The position numbers were made by a program, and so were the translations under genes. From assembly GCF_030064125.1 (NCBI RefSeq), contig NZ_CP125957.1, positions 5,979,001-6,043,000 of the forward strand: a DNA stretch of 64,000 nt. The letters run 5' to 3'. This document shows, piece after piece, positions 10,507-19,031 of this stretch. Under the pieces are notes generated by a model. It did no database searches and was not told where the DNA came from. It saw only the letters and a list, made by a program, of their open reading frames with translations. Origin of the DNA: Pseudomonas sp. G2-4 (GTDB lineage: Bacteria; Pseudomonadota; Gammaproteobacteria; Pseudomonadales; Pseudomonadaceae). How positions within the stretch are numbered: position 1 is the first letter of the stretch; each line of letters opens with the position of its first letter.

Positions 10507-12207
10507 ATGAAAATTTCGAGACAAGCCTACGCCGACATGTTCGGCCCCACCGTCGGTGACAAGGTCCGCCTGGCCGACACCGAGTTGTGGATCGAAGTGG
10601 AAAAGGACTTCACCACCTACGGCGAAGAAGTGAAGTTCGGCGGCGGCAAGGTGATTCGTGACGGCATGGGCCAGAGCCAGCTGTTGGCCGCCGAGGTCGT
10701 GGACACGCTGATCACCAACGCGCTGATCATCGACCACTGGGGCATCGTCAAGGCCGATGTCGGCCTCAAGGACGGGCGCATCGCGGCCATCGGCAAGGCC
10801 GGCAACCCGGACATCCAGCCCGACGTAACCATCGCCATCGGCGCCAGCACCGAAGTGATCGCCGGCGAAGGCATGATCCTCACCGCCGGGGGTATCGATA
10901 CCCACATCCACTTCATCTGCCCACAACAGATCGAAGAAGCGCTGATGAGCGGCGTGACCACCATGATCGGCGGCGGCACAGGCCCGGCCACCGGGACCAA
11001 CGCCACCACCTGCACTTCTGGGCCGTGGCACCTGGCGCGCATGCTCCAGGCCGCCGACGCGTTCCCGATGAACATCGGTTTCACCGGCAAGGGCAACGCC
11101 AGCCTGCCGGAGCCGCTGATCGAACAGGTCAAGGCCGGGGCCATCGGCCTGAAACTCCACGAAGACTGGGGCACCACGCCGGCGGCCATCGACAATTGCC
11201 TGAGCGTGGCCGACCAGTACGACGTGCAGGTGGCGATTCACACCGACACCCTCAACGAGTCCGGTTTCGTCGAAACCACCCTGGCCGCGTTCAAGGGCCG
11301 CACCATCCACACCTACCACACCGAAGGCGCGGGCGGCGGTCATGCGCCGGACATCATCAAGGCCTGCGGCTTCCCCAATGTGCTGCCCAGCTCGACCAAC
11401 CCGACCCGGCCGTTCACCCGCAACACCATCGACGAACACCTGGACATGTTGATGGTCTGCCATCACCTGGACCCGAGCATCGCCGAAGACGTGGCGTTCG
11501 CCGAGAGCCGCATCCGTCGCGAGACCATTGCCGCCGAAGACATTCTCCACGACCTCGGCGCGTTCTCGATGATCAGCTCCGACAGCCAGGCCATGGGCCG
11601 CGTCGGCGAAGTCATCACCCGTACCTGGCAGACCGCCGACAAAATGAAGAAGCAACGTGGCGCCCTGCCCGGCGACGGAGAAGGAAACGACAACTTCCGC
11701 ATCAAGCGCTACATCGCCAAGTACACCATCAACCCGGCGATCACCCACGGTATCAGCCATGAAGTGGGCTCCATCGAAGTGGGCAAGTGGGCTGACCTGG
11801 TGCTATGGCGACCGGCGTTCTTCGGCGTCAAGCCGACGCTGATCCTCAAGGGCGGCGCCATCGCCGCCAGCCTGATGGGCGACGCCAACGCCTCGATCCC
11901 AACGCCGCAGCCGGTGCACTACCGACCGATGTTCGCAAGCTTTGGCGGCTCGCGCCACGCCACCAGCCTGACCTTCATCAGCCAGGCCGCCGCCGAGGCG
12001 GGGCTACCGGAGCAATTGGGTTTGAAGAAGAGAATCGCCGTGGTCAAAGGTTGCCGCGATGTGCAGAAGACCGACTTGATTCACAACGACTACCTGCCGA
12101 GCATCGATGTTGATCCCCAGACTTACCAGGTCAAGGCCGATGGGGTGTTGCTGTGGTGTGAGCCGGCTGAGGTGCTGCCGATGGCGCAGCGGTATTTTCT
12201 GTTTTGA
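10507..12207 (+). CDS. ureC: urease subunit alpha UreC (catalytic)
   Basis: Catalytic subunit of nickel urease, 566 residues. All active-site residues are present at family positions: Ni ligands H133 and H135 (DTHIHF), carbamylated K216 with H218 (GLKLHED), H245 ([11 protein letters not shown]), H271 (HTEGAGGGH), flap C318 with H319 (MVCHHLDP), and D359 (SSDSQAMGR). The enzyme should therefore be active once the nickel centre is assembled by UreDEFG. It ends the first urea operon; a REP pair follows 37 bases after the stop. Confidence 0.98.
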   Translation: MKISRQAYADMFGPTVGDKVRLADTELWIEVEKDFTTYGEEVKFGGGKVIRDGMGQSQLLAAEVVDTLITNALIIDHWGIVKADVGLKDGRIAAIGKAGNPDIQPDVTIAIGASTEVIAGEGMILTAGGIDTHIHFICPQQIEEALMSGVTTMIGGGTGPATGTNATTCTSGPWHLARMLQAADAFPMNIGFTGKGNASLPEPLIEQVKAGAIGLKLHEDWGTTPAAIDNCLSVADQYDVQVAIHTDTLNESGFVETTLAAFKGRTIHTYHTEGAGGGHAPDIIKACGFPNVLPSSTNPTRPFTRNTIDEHLDMLMVCHHLDPSIAEDVAFAESRIRRETIAAEDILHDLGAFSMISSDSQAMGRVGEVITRTWQTADKMKKQRGALPGDGEGNDNFRIKRYIAKYTINPAITHGISHEVGSIEVGKWADLVLWRPAFFGVKPTLILKGGAIAASLMGDANASIPTPQPVHYRPMFASFGGSRHATSLTFISQAAAEAGLPEQLGLKKRIAVVKGCRDVQKTDLIHNDYLPSIDVDPQTYQVKADGVLLWCEPAEVLPMAQRYFLF

Positions 12208-12244
12208 GGTGAATCAAAAAGCATACCTGGCCAAACACTTAACC

Positions 12245-12340
12245 CTGTGGCGAGGGAGCTTGCTCCCGCTGGGCTGCGTAGCAGCCCTCGCTTTTTGGCG
12301 GTTGCTGCGCAACCGAGCGGGAGCAAGCTCCCTCGCCACG
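12245..12340. repeat. REP pair (REPIN), family A
   Basis: Inverted GAGGGAGCTTGCTCCCGC-type arms in the convergent gap between ureC and cbpM. Confidence 0.9.
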
Positions 12341-12383
12341 GGTGGTGTGTCTGCTCACGTAGGGTATCGGCCGTTGCCTCGCA

Positions 12384-12683
12384 TCACTCCACCAACCGCC
12401 CCAACCGCTGCTTGAGCATGCGGTTTTCAGTACGCAGCTGCTGCACTTCCTCCAGCAGGTCCAGCGCCAGGGCGACGCCTTCCCATTCCAGCTCCAGTTC
12501 GCGGCGCAGCTTGACCGCACGGCGGGCCAGGACCAGTTCGTAATCGGTGAAACGCCAATCTCCCGGGGCCGTGCCGTGGGGTTCGAGGATGCCATGGGCG
12601 ACGATCTCGATCACATGGACATCCTGCAACGCGGCAGCCTCGCAGAACTCCGTCAAGGTCAGTTCAATGATCGGGTTGTTCAT
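12384..12683 (-). CDS. cbpM: chaperone modulator CbpM
   Basis: A 99-residue protein of the CbpM/MerR-like chaperone-modulatory family. CbpM binds the J-domain of CbpA and inhibits its co-chaperone and DNA-binding activities. The sequence has the family layout: an N-terminal LTEFCEAA segment, VIEIVAHGILEPHG, then a helical C-terminal half (LARRAVKLRRELELEWEGVALALDLLEEVQQLRTENRMLKQRL) able to form a coiled coil. It lies downstream of cbpA on the same strand, separated by a REP pair, as in the E. coli cbpAM pair. Confidence 0.88.
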   Translation of the reverse strand: MNNPIIELTLTEFCEAAALQDVHVIEIVAHGILEPHGTAPGDWRFTDYELVLARRAVKLRRELELEWEGVALALDLLEEVQQLRTENRMLKQRLGRLVE

Positions 12684-12726
12684 GGTCTGCTTCTCCCAAT
12701 GCTTTAACTGTCGAGTCTAGCCGTGA

Positions 12727-12861
12727 CTGTGGCGAGGGAGCTTGCTCCCGTTCGGCTGCGAAGCAGTCGTAAAAGACTGCCAACTGTTTTTTCCTGGCTC
12801 ACCGTGCCCGATGGTTTTGGGGCTGCTTCGCAGCCCAGCGGGAGCAAGCTCCCTCGCCACG
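12727..12861. repeat. REP pair (REPIN), family A, long centre
   Basis: Two inverted GAGGGAGCTTGCTCCCGC-type arms with an unusually long centre of about 85 bases, between cbpA and cbpM. Confidence 0.85.
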
Positions 12862-12893
12862 GGTCTTGTGTCCAGCGGGTCATTAACCACAGG

Positions 12894-13835
12894 TCAGAAA
12901 TTCTCCCGCGGGTCGAACGCGGCTTTCTTCGCCAGTTCTGCCCACAACGCCTTGACCGCCTCATCGCTGGCCTTGGGCATCACCGCCTTGAGCTGCACGA
13001 ACAGGTAACCGCGCTCGCCGGCCTTGTTGCGCAGGCCGTGGCCCTTGGCGCGCATGCGCTGGCCGTTCTGGCTGCCGGCCGGGATCTTGAGATTGATCTT
13101 GCCGGTCAGGGTCGGTACCGCCACTTCGGTGCCCAGCGCCAATTCCCATGGGGCGAGGGGCAAGGTGATGATCAGGTCCTGGCCTTCGACGTCGAACTTG
13201 GGGTGCGGCGCGAAGCGAATCGTCAGGTACAAATCACCATTGGCACCACCACCGATACCGGGCGCACCCTGGCCCTTGAGGCGGATGCGTTCACCATCGG
13301 TCACACCCAGCGGAATCTTCACGTTCAGGCTTTTGCTGGTGTTGCTCACATGCTGGCCGGCCGCGTTGTACTGCGGCACCTGGAAGCTGACTTTCTTCGA
13401 CTCGCTCGACAGGGTTTCTTCCAGGAAGATCGGTAATTCCATTTCCACGTCTTGCCCTCGACGGCCGGCGCTGCGACCTGACTGTCCGCCACCGAAACCC
13501 GGTCCGCGATTACCGAAAATAGAACTGAAAAAGTCCGAAAAATCGCCCGTATCCTGACCGCCGCCAAAACCGCCACGGCTTTGCCAACCCGGCGGGCCCT
13601 GGAACGGCTGGCCGTGCTGGCCATAGCGACGCAGGTCGTCGTATTCGGCGCGTTTGTCGGCGCTTTTCAGCGCTTCATAGGCTTCGGAGACGTCCTTGAA
13701 CTTGGTCTCGGCATCCTTTTCCTTACTGACGTCCGGGTGGTATTTGCGCGCCAGTTTGCGATAGGCGGCCTTGATCGTGGCGTCGTCGGCCGTCGGCTCC
13801 ACCCCCAGAATCTTGTAATAGTCTTTGAAGTCCAT
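12894..13835 (-). CDS. cbpA: curved DNA-binding protein CbpA (DnaJ-class co-chaperone)
   Basis: DnaJ-family co-chaperone without the cysteine-rich zinc domain, 313 residues. The J-domain occupies residues 1-70 ([18 protein letters not shown] with the HPD tripeptide in [11 protein letters not shown]). A Gly/Phe-rich linker (about 75-130) follows, then two beta-rich substrate-binding domains with the [16 protein letters not shown] and [17 protein letters not shown] repeats. ATG at 13835 gives the conserved N-terminus; the frame is open to 13919. It is followed by cbpM on the same strand and is divergent from an Hsp70-like gene, a possible partner. Confidence 0.93.
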   Translation of the reverse strand: MDFKDYYKILGVEPTADDATIKAAYRKLARKYHPDVSKEKDAETKFKDVSEAYEALKSADKRAEYDDLRRYGQHGQPFQGPPGWQSRGGFGGGQDTGDFSDFFSSIFGNRGPGFGGGQSGRSAGRRGQDVEMELPIFLEETLSSESKKVSFQVPQYNAAGQHVSNTSKSLNVKIPLGVTDGERIRLKGQGAPGIGGGANGDLYLTIRFAPHPKFDVEGQDLIITLPLAPWELALGTEVAVPTLTGKINLKIPAGSQNGQRMRAKGHGLRNKAGERGYLFVQLKAVMPKASDEAVKALWAELAKKAAFDPRENF

Positions 13836-14141
13836 TGAAGGATCACCATCCGTTATCGATATCGCACCGCCACCCGCAGCATGCTCGTGATACAAGTCCT
13901 GGAGTTTGACCGATCTCAAGGTTTGTGACCGGGCGGTGCAGCAGAAGTTTATCGGCAGCCGGTGGCGGTTCTTGTATCCGCCCTGTGGCTACCAGGCTCA
14001 TGCCAGCAAGTTTGGGGGTGCAAGGGCGTCTTTCAAGGCCCAATGGCCCAGCGTTTGCGAATTAGCAGATAACCGGCCTTCGAATCCGGGCCGCACTGAC
14101 ATACACTGCGCGGCCGTTTTTTCAACTGGAACCCGAAAGAC

Positions 14142-15416
14142 ATGAAAAACGCATCCCCGGCCCGTGCCTGCGGCATCGACTTCGGCACGTCCAACTCCAC
14201 TGTCGGCTGGCTGCGCCCCGGCATGGAAACGCTGATCGCGCTGGAGGATGACAAGATCACCCTGCCCTCGGTGGTTTTCTTCAATTTCGAGGAGCGCCGC
14301 CCGGTCTATGGCCGCCTGGCCCTGCACGAATACCTGGAAGGCTACGAAGGCCGGCTGATGCGCTCGCTCAAGAGCCTGCTGGGCTCCAAGCTGATCAAGC
14401 ACGACACCAGCGTGTTGGGCACGGCCATGCCCTTCAAGGATTTGCTGGCACTGTTCATCGGCCAGCTGAAGAAGCGCGCCGAAGCCACCGCCGGTCGGGA
14501 GTTCGAAGAGGTGGTGCTGGGTCGTCCGGTGTTTTTCGTCGATGACGATGAAATGGCCGACCAGGAAGCGGAAAACACCCTGGTGGACGTCGCCCGCGCC
14601 ATCGGCTTCAAGGAAGTTTCATTCCAGTACGAGCCTATCGCCGCGGCGTTCGATTATGAATCGACCATCGAGAAAGAAGAGTTGGTGCTGATCGTCGACA
14701 TCGGCGGTGGTACGTCGGACTTCTCCCTGGTACGCCTGTCGCCCGAGCGTCGCACCCACGACAACCGTCACGCCGACATCCTCGCCACCGGCGGCGTGCA
14801 CATCGGCGGTACCGATTTCGACAAACAACTGAGCTTGCAGGGCGTGATGCCGCTGTTCGGCTACGGCAGCCGCATGAAGAGCGGCGCCTACATGCCCACC
14901 AGCCACCACATGAACCTGGCGACCTGGCACACCATCAACGCGGTGTACTCGCAGAAATCCACCTTGGCCCTGGGCAGCATGCGTTACGACATCGAGGACA
15001 CTGGCGGGATCGACCGGTTGTTCCATCTGATCGAACAGCGCGCCGGGCACTGGCTGGCGATGGAAGTGGAAGACACCAAGATCCAGCTGACCCACACCGA
15101 CCACCGCCACGTGCCGCTGGACCGGATCGAGCCGGGCCTGAGCGTGGACCTGAGCCGGGCGCTGTTTGAATCGGCCATCGGCGGCTTGCTGGAACGCGTA
15201 CGCGCCAGCGTCACGCAACTGCTGGGCGATGCCAACGTACGCGTCGATCAGGTGGACACGGTGTTCTTTACCGGCGGCTCCAGCGGCATCCCGGCGCTGC
15301 GCAACAGCGTCTCGGCGATGCTGCCCCAGGCGCGCCATGTGGAAGGCAATATCTTTGGCAGCATTGGCAGCGGTTTGGCGATTGAGGCGATGAAGCGTTA
15401 TGGCACTCAGGTCTGA
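14142..15416 (+). CDS. Hsp70-family protein, YegD-like ATPase
   Basis: A 424-residue actin/Hsp70-fold ATPase. The phosphate-1 loop is CGIDFGTSNSTVGW (near residue 10), the phosphate-2 region is VLIVDIGGGTSDFSLV (about 185), and the adenosine motif is TVFFTGGSSGIPALR (about 365). It ends soon after the nucleotide-binding domain, so it lacks the beta-sandwich substrate domain of DnaK, as does E. coli YegD. It is transcribed divergently from cbpA with about 300 bases between, so a chaperone/co-chaperone relation is possible but only inferred from position. Client and partner are unknown. Confidence 0.85.
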   Translation: MKNASPARACGIDFGTSNSTVGWLRPGMETLIALEDDKITLPSVVFFNFEERRPVYGRLALHEYLEGYEGRLMRSLKSLLGSKLIKHDTSVLGTAMPFKDLLALFIGQLKKRAEATAGREFEEVVLGRPVFFVDDDEMADQEAENTLVDVARAIGFKEVSFQYEPIAAAFDYESTIEKEELVLIVDIGGGTSDFSLVRLSPERRTHDNRHADILATGGVHIGGTDFDKQLSLQGVMPLFGYGSRMKSGAYMPTSHHMNLATWHTINAVYSQKSTLALGSMRYDIEDTGGIDRLFHLIEQRAGHWLAMEVEDTKIQLTHTDHRHVPLDRIEPGLSVDLSRALFESAIGGLLERVRASVTQLLGDANVRVDQVDTVFFTGGSSGIPALRNSVSAMLPQARHVEGNIFGSIGSGLAIEAMKRYGTQV

Positions 15417-15436
15417 TCCAGGACCGAGGCGCCTGA

Positions 15437-15523
15437 ATCGCGAGCAAGCTCGCTCCCACAGTTAACCGAGTTTCTTCAGAAAGAATGCGGTCAACTGTGG
15501 GAGCGAGCTTGCTCGCGATGGCG
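15437..15523. repeat. REP pair (REPIN), family B, inverted order
   Basis: Family-B arms arranged with the TCGCGAGCAAGC arm first and the GGGAGCGAGCTTGC arm second, in the convergent gap between the Hsp70-like gene and the AI-2E-family gene. Confidence 0.9.
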
Positions 15524-15549
15524 CCAGACCAGACGCCACATACCCCCGA

Positions 15550-16563
15550 TCAAACCATCCCCACCTGCTTCAACTCACTCTTCAGATAGGCATAGTAAAT
15601 CGGCCCCGCCACCACCCCCGGCAGGCCGAATGCCGCCTCGAACACTAGCATCGCCATGAGCAACTCCCAAGACTTGGCGCTGATCTGCCCGCCAACGATG
15701 CGGGCGTTGAGGAAGTATTCGAGTTTGTGGATCACGATCAGGTAACCCAGCGCCGCCACCGCTACCCAGATCGACAGTGACAAGGCAACGATGGTGATCA
15801 GGGTATTGGACATCAGGTTGCCGATGACCGGCAGCAGTCCCAGCAAGAACGTCATCACGATCAGGGTCTTGGTCAACGGTAGATGGATGCCGAACAGCGG
15901 CAACACCACCGCCAGGAAGATCCCGGTGAAGAAGGTGTTGAGCAGGGAAATCTTGATCTGGGCAAAGACGATGTTGCGGAACGCCTTGACCAGCAGGTTC
16001 AGGCGATCGAACAGCGCAGCCGCCAAGGGTTTGCGCTTGGTCAGGTCGGGGATGCGCTGCAGGGCGACGATTGCTCCCAGCACCATGCCGATCAGCAGCG
16101 TCACGAACATATGGGCCGCGTCCTTGCCCACCAGTTGCAAATCACTCAGGTGCTTGCTGACCCAGTCACCAATGGCCACCCGGAACTCGGCGGCGCTGGC
16201 GGGCAGATAGGCGTCGATGAACGGCGGCAATTGCCCACGGGCGCGGTCGACCACCCCCATGAACTTGTCCAGGGAAGCGCCGGGGTTTTCCGCTTCATGC
16301 AGCAGGAAGCTGAAGGCGCCGGCGAAGATCAACGACAGCACGCTGACCACCAGCGTGCCCAACAACGCCACCGCCAGCCAGCGGGCGCGCCGGCCTTCGA
16401 TCAGCCGTTGCAACTGCGGGGTGAGCATGTTGACCAGTTCGAACACCAACAACCCGGCCAGCAGGCTCGGCAACAGGCGCAGCGGCAACACCAGCAACAA
16501 CCCACCAAAAATGATCACCCAACTGATCACCAACAATACATGACGCTGAGAAAACGTTGGCAT
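15550..16563 (-). CDS. AI-2E family transporter (PerM/YdiK-like)
   Basis: Inner-membrane protein of 337 residues with the AI-2E exporter family layout. There are two hydrophobic segments at the N-terminus (about 8-50), a third near 62-90, a long periplasmic/cytoplasmic loop (about 95-150), and a C-terminal group of four or five hydrophobic segments including LPLTKTLIVMTFLLGLLPVIGNLMSNTLITIVAL and FGLPGVVAGPIYYAYLKSEL. Family members export autoinducer-2 or act as sodium/proton antiporters; which applies here cannot be told. It stands alone between two REP pairs. Confidence 0.85.
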   Translation of the reverse strand: MPTFSQRHVLLVISWVIIFGGLLLVLPLRLLPSLLAGLLVFELVNMLTPQLQRLIEGRRARWLAVALLGTLVVSVLSLIFAGAFSFLLHEAENPGASLDKFMGVVDRARGQLPPFIDAYLPASAAEFRVAIGDWVSKHLSDLQLVGKDAAHMFVTLLIGMVLGAIVALQRIPDLTKRKPLAAALFDRLNLLVKAFRNIVFAQIKISLLNTFFTGIFLAVVLPLFGIHLPLTKTLIVMTFLLGLLPVIGNLMSNTLITIVALSLSIWVAVAALGYLIVIHKLEYFLNARIVGGQISAKSWELLMAMLVFEAAFGLPGVVAGPIYYAYLKSELKQVGMV

Positions 16564-16690
16564 ACAGCCTCAAAACGAAACGGCGTGAAAGGATTGGCAG
16601 TCTGCCAGCCTTCCACTAGCAGCACTAGAGATTGTATCGACCGACCTTGATCGGGGTTCAGTTATTTTTTGCAGCGATTGTGAGGGTCTT

Positions 16691-16764
16691 ATCGCGAGCA
16701 AGCTCGCTCCCACAACAGATCAAGCAATGCGAATCCAATGTGGGCGCGAGCTTGCTCGCGATGG
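16691..16764. repeat. REP pair (REPIN), family B, short
   Basis: Family-B arms with a short centre; one arm reads GGGCGCGAGC instead of GGGAGCGAGC. It lies just downstream of psiF. Confidence 0.85.
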
Positions 16765-16795
16765 GGCCCTCACTGGCTCAGGAAAATCCCGGCTA

Positions 16796-17077
16796 TTACT
16801 TCTTTTTCAGGCACTCACTCATGAACGCCTTGCGGGCATCGCCCTTCAGCGCCTGGGTGGTGGCGTCGGCGTTGCAGGTTTTCATGCGTTCCTGCGGCGT
16901 AGTCGGGGCAGCCTTGAGGCAGGTGCTCATGAAGGCTTTGCGCTCGTCACCCTTGAGCGCCTTGGCCGTGGCGTCGGCGTTGCAGGTGGTCATCTTGGTC
17001 TGTTGCGCCGTGGCGGCGAAGCCCTGGGAACACAGCAGCAAACCGATCATCAACAAAGGCACACGCAGCATCTTCAT
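16796..17077 (-). CDS. PsiF family small secreted protein
   Basis: A 93-residue protein with a signal peptide (MKMLRVPLLMIGLLLCSQGFAA) and two PsiF repeats. Each repeat has the pattern CNADAT...KGDxRKAFMSxCLK, so four conserved cysteines could form two disulfides. PsiF was first seen as a phosphate-starvation-induced protein in E. coli, where it lies next to phoA; its function is unknown. No Pho box was recognised upstream. It ends with three lysines. Confidence 0.85.
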   Translation of the reverse strand: MKMLRVPLLMIGLLLCSQGFAATAQQTKMTTCNADATAKALKGDERKAFMSTCLKAAPTTPQERMKTCNADATTQALKGDARKAFMSECLKKK

Positions 17078-17181
17078 GATGTTTCTCCTGGTTGCCGCAC
17101 GAGGGTACGGCGATGAGATGGAGTGTAGACAAAGCCTGTTACACCTTCACCCGATTGATCTTCTGTGCCTGAGCTACCGCT

Positions 17182-17265
17182 TTCGCGAGCAGGCTCGCTC
17201 CCACAGTTGCCCGCATTGCTTCTGACGGCACTCGGTCGAAGGTGGGAGCGAGCCTGCTCGCGAAG
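17182..17265. repeat. REP pair (REPIN), family B variant
   Basis: Family-B arms in the GCAGGC/GCCTGC variant form (TTCGCGAGCAGGCTCGCTCC and its inverse). The right arm ends about 20 bases before the lipase stop codon. Confidence 0.85.
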
Positions 17266-17285
17266 AACGATAACGCGGTGGCGAT

Positions 17286-18176
17286 CTAAACACCGGCAGC
17301 CTTCAACCGCTCGGCATGCTCAACGAACAACCGCACAGGCTCGGCGCCCTTACCCACCAGCCCCAGCGACTGGTTGACGATGTCGAAGTGATCCAGCGGA
17401 TAGTCATCACCAATCACCGTACCCAGGTGCGAGCTGTAGCGCCCGACCATGCCGTCGCATTGCCCCGCCTCGCGCACGAAGGTGCGGGCGAACAGGCGGC
17501 AGCTGCGGTTAGTTCCATCAAACAGGTTGCCCCCTTTATCGGTCTTGCCCGGCTGCAAGGTCCCGGACCAGGAATAGTAACGAACGCCGTCAACCTCTTC
17601 CGGCCCCTGTCCACCCCAGGTTTCAGGCAATCCCTGTGGATAATGCTGGTTGAACAAGGCCACGCCCTGCGTGGTGAGCGAGGCATGGGAAGCCTGGATA
17701 TCCACCGGCAGCTTCGGCCCGCGATAGCCGGTTTCCAACAGGCTCATCAAGGCATTGATCAGTCGCAACAAGGCCGTGAGCAAGCGGCCCCTGGCGCTGT
17801 CGGCCGGATAGTGGGTTTGCAGGTAGTCAGCCAGTTCGGAGCCGTGGTTGGTGCCGGCCACCGATGTGACCGATGCCACCAGGTCAGGGCGTTTGGCGGC
17901 TGCGTAGCGAGCGGTAAGGCTTCCCTGGCTGTGGCCGATCAGATTGACCTTCTGCGCACCGGTTTGCCGCAGGATCTCCTCGATCCGCGCCAGCAACTGC
18001 TCGCCGCGCACCTCGGATGAATGCAGCGGCGAAACCTTCACCGCCACCACCATGGCCCCACCCCGACGCAACGCCGAAACGATCCCATACCAGTAGGGAT
18101 ACAACACCAGGCGAATAAACCCGAGCATGCCCGGGACCAATACCAGCGGGTAGCGAGTGGCGCAGCGTTGCGACAT
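17286..18176 (-). CDS. lipase, family I.1, P. fragi-like
   Basis: Alpha/beta-hydrolase of 296 residues closely resembling, as I recall it, the short Pseudomonas fragi triacylglycerol lipase. The nucleophile is S83 in LIGHSQGSLTARYAA. The acid is probably D241 (QCDGMVGRYSSHLG) and the histidine H263 (DYPLDHFD). Substrate-domain hallmarks FNQHYPQGLPETWGGQGP and VRYYSWSG are present. C226 and C240 could form a disulfide. The oxyanion motif is VPGMLG where the family normally has HG. No signal peptide is visible with the ATG at 18176 (AAGGA seven bases upstream), so secretion is uncertain. No foldase gene is nearby. Confidence 0.88.
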   Translation of the reverse strand: MSQRCATRYPLVLVPGMLGFIRLVLYPYWYGIVSALRRGGAMVVAVKVSPLHSSEVRGEQLLARIEEILRQTGAQKVNLIGHSQGSLTARYAAAKRPDLVASVTSVAGTNHGSELADYLQTHYPADSARGRLLTALLRLINALMSLLETGYRGPKLPVDIQASHASLTTQGVALFNQHYPQGLPETWGGQGPEEVDGVRYYSWSGTLQPGKTDKGGNLFDGTNRSCRLFARTFVREAGQCDGMVGRYSSHLGTVIGDDYPLDHFDIVNQSLGLVGKGAEPVRLFVEHAERLKAAGV

Positions 18177-18371
18177 AGCGACATCCTTGTGATCGAGAGG
18201 GCCCAGCATCGGTACCGATGATGACCAGTCTATGACACCGGCGTCACTTCGGCCCGATCAGCCTGCGGACAAATTCGGTAAAACTTTTTCCGGATCGCGT
18301 CACTCAGACCTAGAGTGATCGCGCCTGCAGAGCGTGACGCCTCAACCGGATCAGCCTCCAGGAGAAACGAG

Positions 18372-18902
18372 ATGAGCGACATGCACTTATCCGATGTAAC
18401 CACCCTGCGCGAACGGGCACGGCAGAACGTGCAGAACGGCGCCGTGACCGAGGGCTACAGCGCCGATCGACAGGAGGTCGTTCGCCTGCTCAACGAAGCA
18501 CTGGCCACCGAACTGGTGTGCGTGCTGCGCTACAAGCGCCACTACTTCATGGCCACCGGCCTCAAGGCCAGCGTGGCCGCCAGTGAGTTCCTCGAGCACG
18601 CGAACCAGGAAGCCGAGCACGCCGACAAGCTTGCCGAACGCATCGTGCAACTGGGCGGTGAACCTGAGTTCAACCCCGACCTGTTGACCCGCAATTCCCA
18701 TGCCCAGTACGTGGCCGGCAATACGCTCAAGGAAATGGTCTACGAAGACCTGGTGGCGGAACGGATCGCCATCGACAGCTATCGGGAAATCATCCAGTAC
18801 ATCGGCGAAAAAGACCCGACCACCCGGCGTATCTTCGAAGACATCCTGGCCCAGGAAGAAGAGCACGCCGATGACATGGCCGACATCCTGGCCGATTTGT
18901 AA
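18372..18902 (+). CDS. ferritin-like (bacterioferritin-type) protein
   Basis: A 176-residue four-helix-bundle diiron protein. Iron ligands expected of the ferritin fold are visible in helix order: E in LLNEALATELVCVLRY, the pair in NQEAEHADK, E in YEDLVAERIAIDSY, and the EEEH of LAQEEEHADDMADIL. I recall a protein of the same size, PA4880, annotated as a probable bacterioferritin in P. aeruginosa. A haem-ligating methionine cannot be assigned with confidence. ATG 18372 is preceded by AGGAG. Iron storage or peroxide-dependent iron oxidation is the likely role. Confidence 0.85.
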   Translation: MSDMHLSDVTTLRERARQNVQNGAVTEGYSADRQEVVRLLNEALATELVCVLRYKRHYFMATGLKASVAASEFLEHANQEAEHADKLAERIVQLGGEPEFNPDLLTRNSHAQYVAGNTLKEMVYEDLVAERIAIDSYREIIQYIGEKDPTTRRIFEDILAQEEEHADDMADILADL

Positions 18903-18918
18903 GAGCCTTTAGGGCCCC

Positions 18919-19003
18919 ATCGCGAGCAAGCTCGCTCCCACAGGGGACCGCATTCTGTCTGAAAGAATGCGGTCAAAATGTGGGAGCGAGCTGGCTCGCG
19001 ATG
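18919..19003. repeat. REP pair (REPIN), family B, inverted order
   Basis: Family-B arms in the convergent gap between the ferritin-like gene and the AsmA gene; the right arm reads GAGCTGGCTCGC, a one-base variant. Confidence 0.88.
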
Positions 19004-19031
19004 AGGCCAGCCGCCTCACAGCACAATCTGG

